A DNA stretch of 64,000 nt, taken from the NCBI RefSeq assembly GCF_030687535.1, contig NZ_CP117437.1, positions 3,431,501 to 3,495,500 on the forward strand, in the 5' to 3' direction. Below the pieces are notes generated by a model. It had not been told where the DNA came from, did no database searches, and saw nothing but the letters and a program-made list of their open reading frames with translations. The position numbers were made by a program, and so were the translations under genes. Positions 37,007 to 46,110 of the stretch are shown here, piece by piece. This DNA comes from Pseudomonas sp. FP2335. GTDB taxonomy: Bacteria; Pseudomonadota; Gammaproteobacteria; Pseudomonadales; Pseudomonadaceae. Positions within the stretch are counted from its first letter, which is position 1. Each line of letters starts with the position of its first letter.

Positions 37007-39121
37007 TCAAGCGTTGGGATTTATCTGCACCACGGGAATCTGCTGCGCCGCCTTGTTGCGCTTCTTGCGCTTGTTGATCAGCGGCGGGCACTTGTGATCG
37101 TTGTGCCAGGTCATCTGGCAATCGAGGCAGTAGTGGCATTCGTTGGGGTTGATATGGCCGTCGGGATGGATCGCCTGGATCTCGCATTCCTTGGCGCACA
37201 GCTGGCACGGGTTGCCGCATTCGGCGCGACGCTTGAGCCAGTCGAACAGGCGGAACTTGCTCGGGATCGCCAGCGCCGCTCCCAGTGGGCAGACGTAGCG
37301 GCAGTAGACTTTGCGGGTGAACAGATTGATCACCAGCAGCGCCACGGCGTAGAGCACGAACCACCACTGGCGGTCGAAATGCAGGGTGATGGCGGTCTTG
37401 AACGGTTCGACTTCGGCGAAGCGCTCGGCGGTGGCCATGGACTGCAGGGAAATGCCGAACAGCACCAGCAGGATCAGGTACTTGATCGCCCACAACCGCT
37501 CATGCACGGCGAACGGCAATTCGAACTGGCGGATCTTGAGCAAACGCGCGGCTTCATTGAGCAATTCCTGCAACGCGCCGAACGGGCACAGCCAGCCGCA
37601 GAACACGCCACGTCCCCACAGCAGAATGCTCGCAGCGGTGAACACCCAGAGCATGAAGATCAGCGGGTCGGTGAGGAACAGCTCCCAGCGGAACCCTTCG
37701 AACAGCGCATGCACAAAGGTCAGCACATTCACCACCGACAACTGCCCCAACGCATACCAACCGATAAAAACCACGGTAAACACCAGGTAGCCCCGGCGCA
37801 GCCAATGCAACAGGCGTGGGCGGCGGGCCAGGCTGTCTTGCAGGAACAGAATCGCCGTGAGCAGTACCAGCGCGGCGCCGAGTACCAGCACCTGGGTTTG
37901 CTTCTGATACCAGATGCTCAGCCACAGCGGGCGGTTGGCTTCATCGATCGCCGCCTGCTCCTCGGCGCTGGGCGCCGGGCGTTCCAGGTACTGTTCGGGC
38001 ATCTGGTAAGGCAATTCGAAACTGCTGAAGGTGCCGCTGACCGGGCCGGTCTGGCGGCGTACCAAGAGTTCCAGGGTCCACGGCGAACCGGGGTCGAAGG
38101 CCGCTTGCGGGCGCACGATAAACACCGACATCTCGTCAAACGCCGGCATGCCATCGGCGTAGGCGTCATCGATGCGCTGGTGGTCGAGGTCGCGAAAGCT
38201 GATGACATTGCCGAATTGGCGCAACTGCACCCGGTCGAAAATCCCGCCGCGCACATAGCCCGAGCCCTTGAACGAAAACAGCCCGCGCCCGAGCACGGCA
38301 ATCGCCTGCTCACCGGGTTTGAGGCGCTGCATCAGGTCTGTGTAGTGCGCCTCGCCCAGCAGGTTGCGGCCGATGCTCGGCGGGTTGATGTCGGCCACGT
38401 AGAGATCGATGAAGGTGTCGTCGGCGGCACCGCTGGCTTCGGCAGCGGTGTCCTTGAAGGCCGCGTCGACCTGGCCACGGGTCAGGTGCAGGCGGCGGAT
38501 CGCACCGTTGCCGCTCAACTGCGCCCAGCTCGCCGGGGTGAACTCATCAGTGCGGATCAGCGCGGCTTTCTGCTTGGCGGCGGCCTTGCCGTCGATCAGC
38601 TTGAGGGCCACCGCGACTTCATGGGCAGCGCGCATCACCACCTCATTGACAACCATGGCCGTCACCGTCGCACCGGCAATCGCGTCCACGGTGACCGCCT
38701 TGGGGTCACTGGAGCGGCCAACCACCACCCGTTGGCGCACGTCTACACCCGCATAGTGGCCGGTGAACTCATGCAGCTTGGCCTCGGGGATGCCGATCAG
38801 CAGGATCGGTTCGTGGTGCTCCAACACATAGGCATCGCGGATGATCCCGGCGGTGTCGAGGATCACCTGGGTGTTGATCGGTTTGCCCGAGTAGGCCGGG
38901 ATATTCAGCACATCCAGGGTCTGGAACACATAGCCGACGGGCTGGCCGCCCTGGCTGATGGTACGCACCTTGAACGGGCCTTCGGCGGCCGAGACTGCGT
39001 CGTGTTGGGGGAAGGTGTGATCGATGCGTTGCTGCGCGGGCTCGGCTTGAGCGTTGGGCAAAAACATCAGCAGCACCGCCATGATCAGCCAGTGAAGCGT
39101 CAGGTGCGTGGAACGGATCAT
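37007..39121 (-). CDS. nosR: Polyferredoxin flavoprotein NosR
   Basis: A 704-residue membrane protein needed for nos expression and electron supply to NosZ. Signal sequence (1-26), periplasmic FMN-binding domain with the flavin attachment motif IAGATVTA, several membrane helices with CGWLCPFG and CRYVCPLG, and two C-terminal 4Fe-4S motifs ([12 protein letters not shown] and CHYCLDCQ). Start ATG 39121 is preceded by AAGGGA. A DNR box at 39187 predicts a ~31-nt leader. Confidence 0.96.
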   Translation of the reverse strand: MIRSTHLTLHWLIMAVLLMFLPNAQAEPAQQRIDHTFPQHDAVSAAEGPFKVRTISQGGQPVGYVFQTLDVLNIPAYSGKPINTQVILDTAGIIRDAYVLEHHEPILLIGIPEAKLHEFTGHYAGVDVRQRVVVGRSSDPKAVTVDAIAGATVTAMVVNEVVMRAAHEVAVALKLIDGKAAAKQKAALIRTDEFTPASWAQLSGNGAIRRLHLTRGQVDAAFKDTAAEASGAADDTFIDLYVADINPPSIGRNLLGEAHYTDLMQRLKPGEQAIAVLGRGLFSFKGSGYVRGGIFDRVQLRQFGNVISFRDLDHQRIDDAYADGMPAFDEMSVFIVRPQAAFDPGSPWTLELLVRRQTGPVSGTFSSFELPYQMPEQYLERPAPSAEEQAAIDEANRPLWLSIWYQKQTQVLVLGAALVLLTAILFLQDSLARRPRLLHWLRRGYLVFTVVFIGWYALGQLSVVNVLTFVHALFEGFRWELFLTDPLIFMLWVFTAASILLWGRGVFCGWLCPFGALQELLNEAARLLKIRQFELPFAVHERLWAIKYLILLVLFGISLQSMATAERFAEVEPFKTAITLHFDRQWWFVLYAVALLVINLFTRKVYCRYVCPLGAALAIPSKFRLFDWLKRRAECGNPCQLCAKECEIQAIHPDGHINPNECHYCLDCQMTWHNDHKCPPLINKRKKRNKAAQQIPVVQINPNA

Positions 39122-39186
39122 GGGGTCCCTTACGGCGGCGTGCTGAAGATGGGACCGATGGTAGAGGCGAGGATGGCCAGTGGCCC

Positions 39187-39200
39187 TTGACCAGAATCAA
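39187..39200. promoter_or_regulatory. ANR/DNR box of the nos operon
   Basis: TTGACCAGAATCAA, centre 34 bp from a TACCAT -10-like hexamer (39158-39163, minus strand) and ~72 bp from the nosR ATG. Confidence 0.8.
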
Positions 39201-39258
39201 GCCGGTTTTTTCCGAGGTGTGGCGTATCACCGCAACCCGAAACCAATGGAAGAAACCG

Positions 39259-40868
39259 AAATCCCCTGTGTCGAGCTTTAGCGAGGCTGCGAAGGCGGTA
39301 GCACTGTTGGTGGAGGTGTTGGCTGAACCACCGCTTTCGCGGGCAAGCCCGCTCCCACAGGTGATCGGTGTTGGCGGGCTATCAGTGCTCGGCTGGAGAT
39401 CGCCCGAACACTGCCAATCCCCTGTGGGAGCTGTCGAGCCCTAGCGAGGCTGCGAAAGCGGTGGCACTGTTGGTAGAGGTGTTGGCTGAGCCACCGCTTT
39501 CGCGGGCAAGCCCGCTCCCACAGGTGATTGGTGTTGATGGGGAGTAAGTGTTCGGCTGGAGATCGCCTAGGCACTGCCAATCCCCTGTGGGAGCTGTCGA
39601 GCCCTAGCGAGGCTGCGAAAGCGGTGGCACTGTTGAGAGAGGTGTTGGCTGAACCGCCGCTTTCGCGGGCAAGCCCGCTCCCACAGGTGATTGGTGTTGG
39701 CGGGCTATCAGTGCTCGGCTGGAGATCGCCCGAACACTGCCAATCCCCTGTGGGAGCTGTCGAGCCCTAGCGAGGCTGCGAAGGCGGCGGCACTGTTGGT
39801 GGAGGTGTTGGCTGAACCACCGCTTTCGCGGGCAAGCCCGCTCCCACAGGTGATTGGTGTTGCTGGGGAGTGAGTGTTTGGCTGGAGATCGCCCAGGCAC
39901 TGCGAGTCCCCTGTGGGAGCTGTCGAGCCCTAGCGAGGCTGCGAAAGCGGTGGCACTGTTGAGAGAGGTGTTGGCTGAACCGCCGCTTTCGCGGGCAAGC
40001 CCGCTCCCACAGTTGATCGGTGTTGATGGATAGTGAGTGTTCGGCTGAAGATCGCCCAGGCACTGCTAGTCCCCTGTGGGAGCTGTCGAGCTTTAGCGAG
40101 GCTGCGAAGGCGGTGGCACTGTTGGTAGAGGTGTTGGCTGAGCCACCGCTTTCGCGGGCAAGCCCGCTCCCACAGGTGATTGGTGTTGGCGGGCTATCAG
40201 TGCTCGGCTGGAGATCGCCCGAACACTGCCAATCCCCTGTGGGAGCTGTCGAGCCCTAGCGAGGCTGCGAAAGCGGTGGCACTGTTGAGAGAGGTGTTGG
40301 CTGAACCGCCGCTTTCGCGGGCAAGCCCGCTCCCACAGGTGATTGGTGTTGATGGGGAGTGAGTGTTCGGCTGGAGATCGCCTAGGCACTGCCAATCCCC
40401 TGTGGGAGCTGTCGAGCCCTAGCGAGGCGGCGAAGGCGGCGGCACTGTTGGTAGAGGTGTTGGCTGAGCCACCGCTTTCGCGGGCAAGCCCGCTCCCACA
40501 GGTGATTGGTGTTGATGGGGAGTGAGTGTTCGGCTGGAGATCGCCTAGGCACTGCCAATCCCCTGTGGGAGCTGTCGAGCCCTAGCGAGGCTGCGAAGGC
40601 GGTGGCACTGCTGGTGGAGGTGTTGGCTGAACCACCGCTTTCGCGGGCAAGCCCGCTCCCACAGGTGATTGGTGTTGATGGGGAGTGAGTGTTCGGCTGG
40701 AGATCGCCCAGGCACTGCTAGTCCCCTGTGGGAGCTGTCGAGCTTTAGCGAGGCTGCGAAGGCGGTGGCACTGTTGATAGAGGTGTTGGCTGAACCACCG
40801 CTTTCGCGGGCAAGCCCGCTCCCACAGGTGATCGGTGTTGGCGGGCTGTCAGTGCTCGACTGGAGATC
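39259..40868. repeat. Tandem array 2: ten copies of a related 163-bp REP-doublet unit
   Basis: Units begin near 39259 (7 bp missing in its first REP), 39415, 39578, 39741, 39904, 40067, 40230, 40393, 40556 and 40719; the period is a strict 163 bp after the first. The REP-doublet part is nearly identical to array 1; the spacer differs but keeps the same length and the CTCGGCTGGAGATC-like block. Spacers come in an A form (GGCGGGCTATCAGTGCTCGG...CGAACACTG) and a B form (GATGGGGAGTGAGTGTTCGG...AGGCACTG), in the order A B A B B A B B B A. It lies between the nosR promoter and the ubiT end, in the same orientation as array 1. No gene is supported here. Confidence 0.95.
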
Positions 40869-40870
40869 CC

Positions 40871-40890
40871 CGAGGGAGCAAGCTCCCTCG
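40871..40890. terminator. REP-type hairpin after ubiT
   Basis: CGAGGGAGC-AA-GCTCCCTCG is a perfect 9-bp stem at the end of array 2, about 50 bp after the ubiT stop. This GAGGGAGC...GCTCCCTC type is a different REP family from the array units; it may end the ubi operon transcript, though a U tract is lacking. Confidence 0.45.
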
Positions 40891-40938
40891 CCACAGGTCC
40901 GGTGTTCCAAGCAACGTTATGTAGGAACCTGAGACACG

Positions 40939-41406
40939 TCAGGCTGCCAGGCCGCGTCCAGCACGTTCCAAATTGCGCCATAGCCACGGCGGCAATACAT
41001 CCGGGTCCAGGCTATCGATCAGGTTCTTCAACCCCAACCCCAACTCCGTATCCCCCTCAATCACCAACCGCCGGCGAAAAAACAGCGTATCCGGATCTTC
41101 CTGCCGACTGGCCAATAACAAAAACTCACGCCAGTTGCCGCTGATGGTCACCTGGGCCTGGGCCTTGTCGGCAATGCGCAACCCATCCCGCGCCAGGGTC
41201 AAGTACCAGCACAACCCCAGGTCGGGGATGCGCAGGCACATCCAGCGCCCGCGCAGCAGGTCGAAGCCACCGTCGCGCAAGGGCTCGGCCAGGCAGCGGT
41301 TGAGGCCTTGCTGCAACGCCAGGCGCTGGACCCGGAACGGCACGCGGCGCAGCAGTGGCAACAGACGGTCGGCGCCCTTGAGCAGCCATTGTTTGCGATT
41401 CAACAT
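40939..41406 (-). CDS. ubiT: Anaerobic ubiquinone biosynthesis accessory factor UbiT (SCP2 domain)
   Basis: A 155-residue SCP2 lipid-binding protein (FDLLRGRWMCLRIPDLGL, ARDGLRIADKAQAQVTISGN, DTLFFRRRLVIEGDTELGLGLKNLID). UbiT replaces the aerobic factor UbiJ in O2-independent ubiquinone synthesis. AGGAGG precedes ATG 41406. Overlaps ubiV by 7 nt, the final gene of the pdxH-moaB-moeA-ubiUVT set. Confidence 0.9.
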   Translation of the reverse strand: MLNRKQWLLKGADRLLPLLRRVPFRVQRLALQQGLNRCLAEPLRDGGFDLLRGRWMCLRIPDLGLCWYLTLARDGLRIADKAQAQVTISGNWREFLLLASRQEDPDTLFFRRRLVIEGDTELGLGLKNLIDSLDPDVLPPWLWRNLERAGRGLAA

Positions 41407-42290
41407 AGCCCCACCTCCTCGACCCGCAACATGCCGGCCTGGCCATGCCAGTAGCCGTTGCAACCGTCGACAAACAACGGCGGCGTGGCGCCCTGGCGCA
41501 CCTGGTCGTAGGCACGCACCACATCGGCCATGCCTTCGGCCCTGGGGCTCAGACGCAGCAGATCGGCACCGCAGGCGACCAGCCCCGGGTAGTCGGCGAG
41601 CAGGTTGGTGACGTCGGCGGACATCGTCTGAATGCCGTTCAAGGTAAACAACGCCTGCCCTTCCTGGCTGGTCAAGGCCATGCCGTCCGGGTAGTTGATG
41701 CAGCAGAACTGGCAGTCGTCCTTGGGCCGGTTTTCCGCACGGGCAGTGAAGCAGCGCGCCGAGTAGGCCAGGGGCAGATGACCGTAGGCGAAGATCTCGA
41801 CCTGGGGCAACGGCCGCCCCAGTTCACGTACTTGCTCCAGCACATCGGCGATCAAGCCGCGGGAGCATTCCACCGGCGGCACCCAGCGTTGCATGCCGGC
41901 ATCGAGCAATTGCACCAGGGCGTGGCCGTTGTAGAGGTTGAGCGCCGGGCCGCCGACGAAGGGCAGCTTGCGCTCCATCAGCAACTGCACCGCGCCCATG
42001 TCGTTGGCTTCCACCAGCAACTGGCCGTTGTCGCACAGGCGACGCAGGCTGGACAGTTCCGAGGCGGCTTCAATCAAGGTAAGGCTCGACAACACGATCT
42101 GCGCCGAACTGCACGCCTGCAATTCACGCCCCAGGCCCAGCCATTGATCGAGGTTCAGGGCGCGGCGTTTGGAGCACACGGTCTCGCCCAGGTAAATCAC
42201 GTCCAGGGGCAAGTCGGCCATGTCCGCATAGAAGCGCCCGAGGTGCTCCTTGTCCCAATAAAACAGCACCGGTCCGAGGCTGAGTTTCAT
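41400..42290 (-). CDS. ubiV: O2-independent ubiquinone hydroxylation protein UbiV
   Basis: A 296-residue U32-peptidase-family protein carrying a 4Fe-4S cluster; with UbiU it forms the complex hydroxylating ubiquinone precursors using prephenate instead of O2. Features: MKLSLGPVLFYWDKEHLGRFY start, VYLGETVCSKRR-like (VIYLGETVCSKRRAL), RCFTARAENRPKDDCQFCC cluster region, and a later Cys in DGCNGYWHG. Ten nt from ubiU. Confidence 0.92.
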   Translation of the reverse strand: MKLSLGPVLFYWDKEHLGRFYADMADLPLDVIYLGETVCSKRRALNLDQWLGLGRELQACSSAQIVLSSLTLIEAASELSSLRRLCDNGQLLVEANDMGAVQLLMERKLPFVGGPALNLYNGHALVQLLDAGMQRWVPPVECSRGLIADVLEQVRELGRPLPQVEIFAYGHLPLAYSARCFTARAENRPKDDCQFCCINYPDGMALTSQEGQALFTLNGIQTMSADVTNLLADYPGLVACGADLLRLSPRAEGMADVVRAYDQVRQGATPPLFVDGCNGYWHGQAGMLRVEEVGLC

Positions 42291-42300
42291 CTGTGGTTCC

Positions 42301-43296
42301 TCACTGCCATGCACGATGGTAAGCACCCAGGGTGGTCTGGCTGCCTTCGGAAAGCCCCGCCAACACCTGCCGCCATTGGTCCTTGACCACAAAGTGGGCC
42401 GGGCTGGCGCGGTGGGCGTCGAGGGCGGCGCGCCAGACGCGGGTGACTTGCTCGACATACGCCGGGCTGCGTTGGCGGCCTTCGATCTTCACTGCTTCCA
42501 CGCCGATGGCCGTGAGCTCTGGCAGCAGGTCGAGGGTGTCCAGGCTGGTGGGTTCTTCCAGCGCATGGAAGCGCTTGCCGTCCACCAGGAAACGGCCTTT
42601 GCACAGGGTCGGATAGCCGGCGGGTTCGTCCGGCGTGTAGCGGTCGATCAGCACCTCGCTGAGGCGCGCACTGAGGCCGTCGGCGTCATCGCTCCAGCGC
42701 ACGGCCTTGGCCGGTGAGCACACACCGCACAGGTTGGGCGATTCCCCGGTGATGTAGGACGACAAGTGGCAGCGCCCTTCAGCCATGATGCACAGGCTGC
42801 CAAAGCCGAACACTTCGATGGGCACCGTGGCGCTGGCCGCCACCTGCTTGACCTGGGCCAGGGACAGCACACGCGGCAGCACCGCACGGCGGATACCGTA
42901 GCGTTCAACGTAGAACTTCAGCGCCGCCGCATGGGTGGCCGAGCCCTGCACCGACAAGTGCAAGGCCAGGTGCGGATGACGCTGGGCGGCGTAGCCGAGC
43001 ACACCGGGGTCGGCGGCGATCAGCGCGTCGATGCCATGATCGGCGGCGCGGTCCACCGCCCGTTGCCAGCGCGGCCAGATCTTGGGTTGCGGGTAGGTGT
43101 TGACCGCCACGTAGAGCTTGCGCTGGTGCTGGCGGATATGGGCGACGGCGGCGTCGAACTGTTTGTCGTCCATGTTCAGCCCGGCGAAATGCCGGGCATT
43201 GGTGTCATCGCGAAACCCCACGTACACCGCATCGGCGCCTTGGCGCACGGCGGCTTTCAGCGCAGGCAAGTTGCCTGCCGGGCAGACCAGTTGCAT
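42301..43296 (-). CDS. ubiU: O2-independent ubiquinone hydroxylation protein UbiU
   Basis: A 331-residue U32-family protein, partner of UbiV. MQLVCPAGNLPALKAAVRQGADAVY start, then the Cys set GSLCIMAEGRC, LCGVC and TLCKGRF that holds the 4Fe-4S cluster. Ubiquinone made this way is required for respiration on nitrogen oxides in P. aeruginosa. Nine nt after moeA, implying cotranscription. Confidence 0.93.
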   Translation of the reverse strand: MQLVCPAGNLPALKAAVRQGADAVYVGFRDDTNARHFAGLNMDDKQFDAAVAHIRQHQRKLYVAVNTYPQPKIWPRWQRAVDRAADHGIDALIAADPGVLGYAAQRHPHLALHLSVQGSATHAAALKFYVERYGIRRAVLPRVLSLAQVKQVAASATVPIEVFGFGSLCIMAEGRCHLSSYITGESPNLCGVCSPAKAVRWSDDADGLSARLSEVLIDRYTPDEPAGYPTLCKGRFLVDGKRFHALEEPTSLDTLDLLPELTAIGVEAVKIEGRQRSPAYVEQVTRVWRAALDAHRASPAHFVVKDQWRQVLAGLSEGSQTTLGAYHRAWQ

Positions 43297-43305
43297 GGTG
43301 GCTCC

Positions 43306-44532
43306 TTATTGAAAATCGGCAAAGGACAGGAACGGCACCGCCGCGCCCTTGGGCACCTGCTGTCCGCGTTCGACAATCACCAGGCCGTCGGCCCAACACG
43401 CGGGCGCGAGCATCGCCGAGCTTTGCTGCGGGTGCAGGATGGCGCGCAATTGCCCATCGATGCCGGGGCTCAAGCGCGCACGCAGGTATTGGCGGCGCTT
43501 GTTCGGCTTGGCCCAGTCAAACCCGGCCACCACGTTGATCGGCACCGGCAACACCCGCTCGGCCCCCTGGGCGCGCAGCAGGAACGGGCGCACCACCACC
43601 AACGCGGTGATCAGCGCGGCGGTCGGGTTGCCCGGCAGGCCGATCCACGGTTTGCCCGCGACCTGGCCGAACGCCAAGGGCTTGCCGGGCTGGATCGCCA
43701 GGCGCCAGAACTCGACCTTGCCGAGCGCCTGGATCGCCTGCTTGAGGTGGTCCTCCTCGCCCACCGACACACCGCCGGTGGTCAGCAGCAGGTCGCATTC
43801 GGAAGACGCCAGCACCAGCGCATCGCGGCTGGCCGCCAGGGCGTCGGCCATCACGCCGTAGTCGTGCACGTCCACGCCCCAACCGCGCAGCAACGCCGCG
43901 AGGAGGTGGCGGTTGCTGTTGTAGATCTGCCCGGGTGCGAGCGACTCACCCGGCTCGCGCAATTCATCACCGCTGCTGAGCAGGCACACCCGCAGCGGCC
44001 GATAGACCTTGACCCGCGGGATGCCCGCCGCCGCCAGCAGGCCGATCTCCTGGGCACGCAGGCGCTTGCCGGCGCTCAACACCCGTTGCCCGCGTTGCAG
44101 CTCTTCGCCGCGCTTGCGCACGTGTTCGCCCAGGCGCACGGGTGGGCACCAGATGCGCTGGCCATACACCCGGCAACGTTCCTGCGGCACCACGCTGTCG
44201 GCGCCCGCCGGCAACGGCGCACCCGTAAAGATGCGCACCGCCTGCCCGGCCTGCAACGGCACGTCGCTGCTGTGCCCGGCAGCGATGCGCCCGGCCACTT
44301 CGAGGTAACCACCCTGCTCCGGCACGTCAAACGCGCGCAGGGCGTAGCCGTCCATGGCGCTGTTGTCCCAGCTTGGCAGGTCGAGGGGTGAAAACACTTC
44401 GTCGGCGACGACCCGCCCAAGGGCCTGGGCCAAGGCAATCACTTCAGTGGAAGGCGGCGGCGGCGCCTGTGCCAGCAACTGTTCGATGGCCTCCTCTACC
44501 GGCAGCAGGTCGCCGCTGTCACACACGTTCAT
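43306..44532 (-). CDS. moeA: Molybdopterin molybdenumtransferase MoeA
   Basis: A 408-residue enzyme inserting molybdate into adenylated molybdopterin. Conserved DNSAMDGYA (~residues 56-64), FTGAPLPAGAD, SSGDEL, TTGGVSVGEEDH and GLPGNPTAA motifs are present. Overlaps moaB by 4 nt. Supports NarG cofactor synthesis; probably an additional copy to the genome's main moeA. Confidence 0.93.
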   Translation of the reverse strand: MNVCDSGDLLPVEEAIEQLLAQAPPPPSTEVIALAQALGRVVADEVFSPLDLPSWDNSAMDGYALRAFDVPEQGGYLEVAGRIAAGHSSDVPLQAGQAVRIFTGAPLPAGADSVVPQERCRVYGQRIWCPPVRLGEHVRKRGEELQRGQRVLSAGKRLRAQEIGLLAAAGIPRVKVYRPLRVCLLSSGDELREPGESLAPGQIYNSNRHLLAALLRGWGVDVHDYGVMADALAASRDALVLASSECDLLLTTGGVSVGEEDHLKQAIQALGKVEFWRLAIQPGKPLAFGQVAGKPWIGLPGNPTAALITALVVVRPFLLRAQGAERVLPVPINVVAGFDWAKPNKRRQYLRARLSPGIDGQLRAILHPQQSSAMLAPACWADGLVIVERGQQVPKGAAVPFLSFADFQ

Positions 44533-45083
44533 GAGCGTGCCTCACAGGCCGCGAGCGCCTGGTCGAGTTGTGGCTTGAGGTGCGGCGCGAAATTGCACGG
44601 GCCGGTGCGGCTGTCCAGTTGACCGACGAGAATCTGGTCCCAGGCGGTGCGGCACGCGCCCGGCGAACCTGGCATGCAGCACACCAGCACACCGTTGCTG
44701 AAACCGGCCAGGGCACGCGATTGCAGGGTCGACATGCCGATTTCGGCGAGGGACACCTGGCGAAACAGCTCGCCAAAACCGTCGACCTGTTTGTCCAGCA
44801 ACGGCAGCACGGCCTGGGGCGTGTTATCTCGAGCGGTGAAGCCGGTGCCGCCGGTCATCAGCACCACTTGCACCTGGGGGTCGGCGATCCACTGCGAGAC
44901 GCGCGCGCGGATCTGGTAGATGTCATCCATCACGATGCCGCGGTCGATCAGCATGTGGCCAGCGGTTTGCAGGCGGTCCACCAGGGTGTCGCCGGAGGTG
45001 TCGGTGTCGTAGGTGCGGGTGTCGCTGATGGTCAGCACCGCGATATTCAGGGAGACAAAACTGCGTTGGGTCAGATGGGCCAT
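44529..45083 (-). CDS. moaB: Molybdenum cofactor biosynthesis protein MoaB
   Basis: A 184-residue MogA/MoaB-type protein that adenylates molybdopterin, preparing it for MoeA. Motifs: LTISDTRTYDTDTSGDTL, LMTGGTGFTARDNTP and the MPGSPGACRTAWDQI segment. Coupled to moeA. Confidence 0.93.
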   Translation of the reverse strand: MAHLTQRSFVSLNIAVLTISDTRTYDTDTSGDTLVDRLQTAGHMLIDRGIVMDDIYQIRARVSQWIADPQVQVVLMTGGTGFTARDNTPQAVLPLLDKQVDGFGELFRQVSLAEIGMSTLQSRALAGFSNGVLVCCMPGSPGACRTAWDQILVGQLDSRTGPCNFAPHLKPQLDQALAACEARS

Positions 45084-45118
45084 GATCCAGGCTCCAGGCG
45101 TTGAAAAGATGGTTGCAG

Positions 45119-45140
45119 CCTGCGCCGCAATGGGCGCAGG
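45119..45140. repeat. 8-bp hairpin between pdxH and moaB
   Basis: CCTGCGCC / GGCGCAGG with a 6-nt loop lies in the 83-bp gap. No U tract follows on the minus strand, so it looks more like an mRNA-processing or attenuating structure than a full terminator. No DNR box is found in this gap, supporting transcription of moaB from upstream of pdxH. Confidence 0.4.
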
Positions 45141-45166
45141 GCCTATTCCTCGGAGGAGGTATGCCG

Positions 45167-45814
45167 TTAGGGGGCCAGGCGCGTGCGTTGCCAGTGGCCG
45201 TCGTGCAGGCGGAAGTCGAGGCGGTCATGCAAACGATCCGCACGCCCCTGCCAGAACTCGATGCGCTGCGGTTGCAGGCAATAACCGCCCCATTGCTCCG
45301 GCCGTGGCGGTTGGCGCCCGGCGAAACGCTCGGTGACTTCACGCAGGCGGCCTTCCAGCTCGCTGCGATGGGCCAATGGCTGGCTCTGCGGCGAGGCCCA
45401 GGAGCCCAGTTGGCTGGCGGCCGGGCGGGCGTCGAAATAGTCGTCGGACAGTTCGGTGTCGGCCTTCATCACCGGGCCTTCGATGCGCACCTGGCGCTCC
45501 AGGCCGGGCCAGAAAAACGTCATGGCGGCGTGGGGGTTGCTCGCCAGTTCCTGGCCCTTGGCGCTCTGGTAATGACCGAAAAAGAAAAACCCTTCGGCGC
45601 TGAAGCCCTTGAGCAACAAGATGCGGCAATGGGCGTGGCCGCTGCTGTCGACCGTGGCCAGGGCCATGCTGTTGGCCTCGGCGGGCGGCACTTCCGTCTT
45701 GCGCGCCTGGGCCAGCCACTGGCCGAACAGCTCCAGCGGGTCGTCCTGCTCGCAGTCATCACGCAGGCCATAAAGGGTGTAGTTGCGGCGCAATTGCGCA
45801 AGGGACAGGGGCAT
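45167..45814 (-). CDS. pdxH: Pyridoxamine 5'-phosphate oxidase-type protein (PdxH family)
   Basis: A 215-residue FMN-binding split-barrel protein matching PdxH along its full length: [10 protein letters not shown] start, [82 protein letters not shown] and the RLAP C-terminus. PdxH makes pyridoxal phosphate using FMN and normally O2. GGAGGA lies before ATG 45814. A DNR box 56 bp upstream makes it the first gene of the moaB-moeA-ubiUVT operon. It may be a second, anaerobically expressed paralogue; an FMN-linked role with another acceptor cannot be excluded. Confidence 0.85.
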   Translation of the reverse strand: MPLSLAQLRRNYTLYGLRDDCEQDDPLELFGQWLAQARKTEVPPAEANSMALATVDSSGHAHCRILLLKGFSAEGFFFFGHYQSAKGQELASNPHAAMTFFWPGLERQVRIEGPVMKADTELSDDYFDARPAASQLGSWASPQSQPLAHRSELEGRLREVTERFAGRQPPRPEQWGGYCLQPQRIEFWQGRADRLHDRLDFRLHDGHWQRTRLAP

Positions 45815-45869
45815 GACGCGGTCCTCCGGAAAGTTCGCCACAGTGTGGGAACTGACGCCGAATGATCCC

Positions 45870-45883
45870 TTGACCGCGATCAA
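45870..45883. promoter_or_regulatory. ANR/DNR box upstream of pdxH
   Basis: TTGACCGCGATCAA, centre 41.5 bp from a predicted start near 45835, leaving a ~21-nt leader that carries the GGAGGA site of pdxH. The -10 match (CACACT, 45842-45847) is weak. Confidence 0.7.
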
Positions 45884-45957
45884 CAATTGGCCGTGGCATG
45901 ACGCCGCATGGCAACTGTGTACAACATCACATTCCTGCACCCTGGCCTTGAACACTC

Positions 45958-46091
45958 TGTAGTGCGCGGGCTTGCCCCGCGCCGGGTGGCGAAGCCGCCC
46001 CAACAAGGACGCCGCGGTGTTTCAGACAAACCAAGGTGCCTGGGTTTGGGGCGGCTGCGCCACCCAGCGCGGGGCAAGCCCGCTCACTACA
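45958..46091. repeat. REPIN (GTAGTG...CACTAC family)
   Basis: An inverted pair of REP sequences: TGTAGTGCGCGGGCTTGCC ... GGCAAGCCCGCTCACTACA, with internal GGGTGGCGAAGCCGCCCC / GGGGCGGCTGCGCCACCC hairpins. The family differs from that of the two long arrays. It fills the pdxH-promoter to CopD-like gene gap. Confidence 0.85.
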
Positions 46092-46110
46092 AAGGCGGTT
46101 GATGCAGGGG

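Noticed and set aside
39259..40868. CRISPR-like array
   Set aside because: Repeat and spacer are both repeated at a fixed 163-bp period; spacers are two recurring types, not unique; no cas genes.
45084..45166. A separate DNR box for moaB
   Set aside because: No TTGAY-N4-RTCAA match in this gap; only a hairpin is present.
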